Below, one piece after another: positions 62,783 to 64,000 of a DNA stretch of 64,000 nt (positions are counted from its first letter, which is position 1; every line of letters starts with the position of its first letter). The notes under the pieces were generated by a model that had not been told where the DNA came from, ran no database searches, and worked only from the letters and a program-made list of their open reading frames with translations. This DNA comes from Colwellia sp. (GTDB taxonomy: Bacteria > Pseudomonadota > Gammaproteobacteria > Enterobacterales > Alteromonadaceae). The DNA lies in assembly GCA_013215295.1 (NCBI GenBank), contig JABSOZ010000005.1, positions 124,001 to 188,000 of the forward strand, written 5' to 3'. The position numbers and the translations under genes were made by a program.

Positions 62783-63745
62783 CTATTTATTCATATTTCC
62801 TTGGAAAATAGCACGTCTAATATGGCTTTTTTTAGTTTCTTTTTTCAATGTTACTTGTCCTGCATCTAGCTCTATACCTAAAGAGCGTAATTCATTCATG
62901 TATTTAGGTAAGGCGTAACTTTCTGAAAATTTAGCAAATAATGAAGTAAAGATAACGTTTTTAGTTAACTTGTCGAGTTGTTTGGTTATTTCTTCTGCCG
63001 ATAAATAGCGGTCAAAACAGCATTTGTGCAATTCATATAACGCTTTATCAAGTGAATAACCGGTGTTGCGTTCTCTTAGAGCAATGTCAGCTTTAAGCCA
63101 ATATAGCGCACCACTCCAGTAAACACGCATGTAGCTATGGTTTTGATTAATATTATCACTCAAATAACTTAATTTTTTATGATTGTAACCGGTTTCTTTC
63201 TTACCTCGCTCAAAGCCATCATAAAGTTTTTGCCACATCTTGTTTTCGCTAAACATACCTGCGCGGGCTTGTATTATATTTTGATAATAACTCGCTAATC
63301 CTTCTGAAAACCAACGGGCATCTCCAGCGTCATATGGAATAAGCAAGTGGCTAAATTCATGATATATCGTCCAATCGTCTTTTAATTCATCGAGGGTACT
63401 TTTAGGGTTCACAACAAGTGTCACCTCAGGAATAGTATTGCGGCTCACTTCTCCCCATGGAACAACACCTGAGTCTCGTTTACTGAATTCTATTTTAGTG
63501 ATGAAATGGTCCACAGGGAGTTCACCATAAACAAGTGTTAACGCGTCACCGGTATGATTAACCCATTGGCGTAAAATTTCTTTTTTATCGGAAGACATCT
63601 TTGAATGGAACTGCACATCTATATTTTGGTTGTCATGAGTATTATCACCTTTGTTTTTTGCAGATGAATAAGGCGTAAAAAGAAGGAATAACAAAGTAAA
63701 AGTTAAGATCTGATATTTTATGGCCTCTTTAGTAACCATCGGCAC
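62783..63745 (-). CDS. Secreted HExxH metallopeptidase-like protein (gluzincin type)
   Basis: The 320-residue protein has a signal peptide (about 10-30, LLFLLFTPYSSAK). The zinc motif HEFSH in TIYHEFSHLLIPYDAG is followed by a Glu in ARWFSEGLASYYQNI, the spacing (HExxH-x(n)-E) of M1-like gluzincins and the peptidase MA superfamily. The remaining part (SGALYWLKADIALRERNTG, CCFDRYLSAEEI) also has the helical character of that fold. Only some 320 residues are present, so it is a small member with no additional domains. Its substrate is unknown. It is encoded on its own; its ATG lies just outside a long AT-rich stretch to the window end. Confidence 0.75.
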   Translation of the reverse strand: MPMVTKEAIKYQILTFTLLFLLFTPYSSAKNKGDNTHDNQNIDVQFHSKMSSDKKEILRQWVNHTGDALTLVYGELPVDHFITKIEFSKRDSGVVPWGEVSRNTIPEVTLVVNPKSTLDELKDDWTIYHEFSHLLIPYDAGDARWFSEGLASYYQNIIQARAGMFSENKMWQKLYDGFERGKKETGYNHKKLSYLSDNINQNHSYMRVYWSGALYWLKADIALRERNTGYSLDKALYELHKCCFDRYLSAEEITKQLDKLTKNVIFTSLFAKFSESYALPKYMNELRSLGIELDAGQVTLKKETKKSHIRRAIFQGNMNK

Positions 63746-64000
63746 ATCCTAAATAGAATTTCATAAGCATCATCATTGTAGGTTTAACACCATAAAAATG
63801 ACCTAGAATTCGACATTTTACTTTGAAAGACTGTGTAACAAGACATTACAAAGGTAAAAAGTTGCAGAAGAAAGTCATAAGAGTAATGACAAGAAATGAT
63901 AAAGTTTGCTGATCACCGGGTGAGGTGAAAATACGATAAAATGACGAACTGCTGTTAATTAGCGACTGTCGCTCATTAAGTCGTCGAGGATCAACTGTGC
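63746..64000. other. Non-coding end of the window
   Basis: About 255 bases upstream of the peptidase gene to the window edge. I see no gene start or RNA gene. Confidence 0.35.

Noticed and set aside
1-64000. CRISPR array, prophage, transposon, rRNA or tRNA genes
   Set aside because: No regularly spaced repeats, phage structural genes, transposase or RNA gene patterns were found on either strand by reading; a dedicated tRNA search was not possible.

Overview
The window is AT-rich chromosomal DNA from a Gram-negative marine gammaproteobacterium, most likely an Alteromonadales relative of Colwellia or Thalassotalea. This rests on the second-type TonB operon with TtpC and a DUF3450-like partner, the PiuC/catecholate-receptor pair, YbdL/YafV, MtfA, YbiT and a PEP-CTERM-type protein. 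I found no rRNA, tRNA, CRISPR array, prophage or transposase. The placement is inference from gene content; no marker gene was compared.

Layout. 1-2.7 kb: end of a DUF885 gene (cut by the window edge), an orphan periplasmic solute-binding protein and a short coding remnant. 2.7-13.2 kb: an iron-uptake island. An eight-gene minus-strand operon (DUF3450-like, ttpC, exbB, exbD, tonB, TPR protein, PepSY-TM protein, DUF4198 protein) diverges from a TonB-dependent siderophore receptor and piuC. The shared control region carries a Fur-box-like inverted repeat. 13.2-20.4 kb: a loosely packed accessory stretch with a second orphan solute-binding protein, a small STAS-like protein, a serine hydrolase, a VOC protein next to an integron attC-like site, a PEP-CTERM protein, and three gene fragments (pseudoazurin-like, winged-helix regulator, chemotaxis receptor tail). 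20.4-30.9 kb: M16 and M20 peptidases, a cytochrome c-rhodanese fusion, a cyclophilin lipoprotein, an FAD monooxygenase with an added zinc-finger-like N-terminus, and the YafV/YbdL omega-amidase/transaminase pair. 31-39.8 kb: an ABC exporter pair, a decayed small gene, and a TetR-controlled envelope cluster (TetR, RND/MMPL transporter, LolA-like protein, outer-membrane barrel). 40-54.5 kb: a PhyH-type dioxygenase, divergent proB and proA, a DsbA/DsbB-like pair, mtfA, a hybrid histidine kinase, an S41 peptidase, a PAS-GAF-GGDEF-EAL protein, and a NUDIX/AraC-HDOD pair. 55-64 kb: a MocR/GNAT/PaiB-like group, ybiT, a YehS-like protein with an RhlE-like helicase, a membrane protein and a secreted HExxH peptidase.

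How the genes work together. In the iron island, the TonB2-type complex should energise the receptor, PiuC often accompanies such receptors, and the PepSY-TM protein could reduce iron or siderophore. The clearest self-contained system that I cannot match to a described one is 34.2-39.8 kb. Its regulator has two palindromic operators at its own promoter, and a third identical copy lies before the transporter gene. YbdL and YafV form a plausible methionine/glutamine transamination pair. Most start codons are unambiguous; where the longest reading frame is unlikely, a better-supported downstream start is given and explained.
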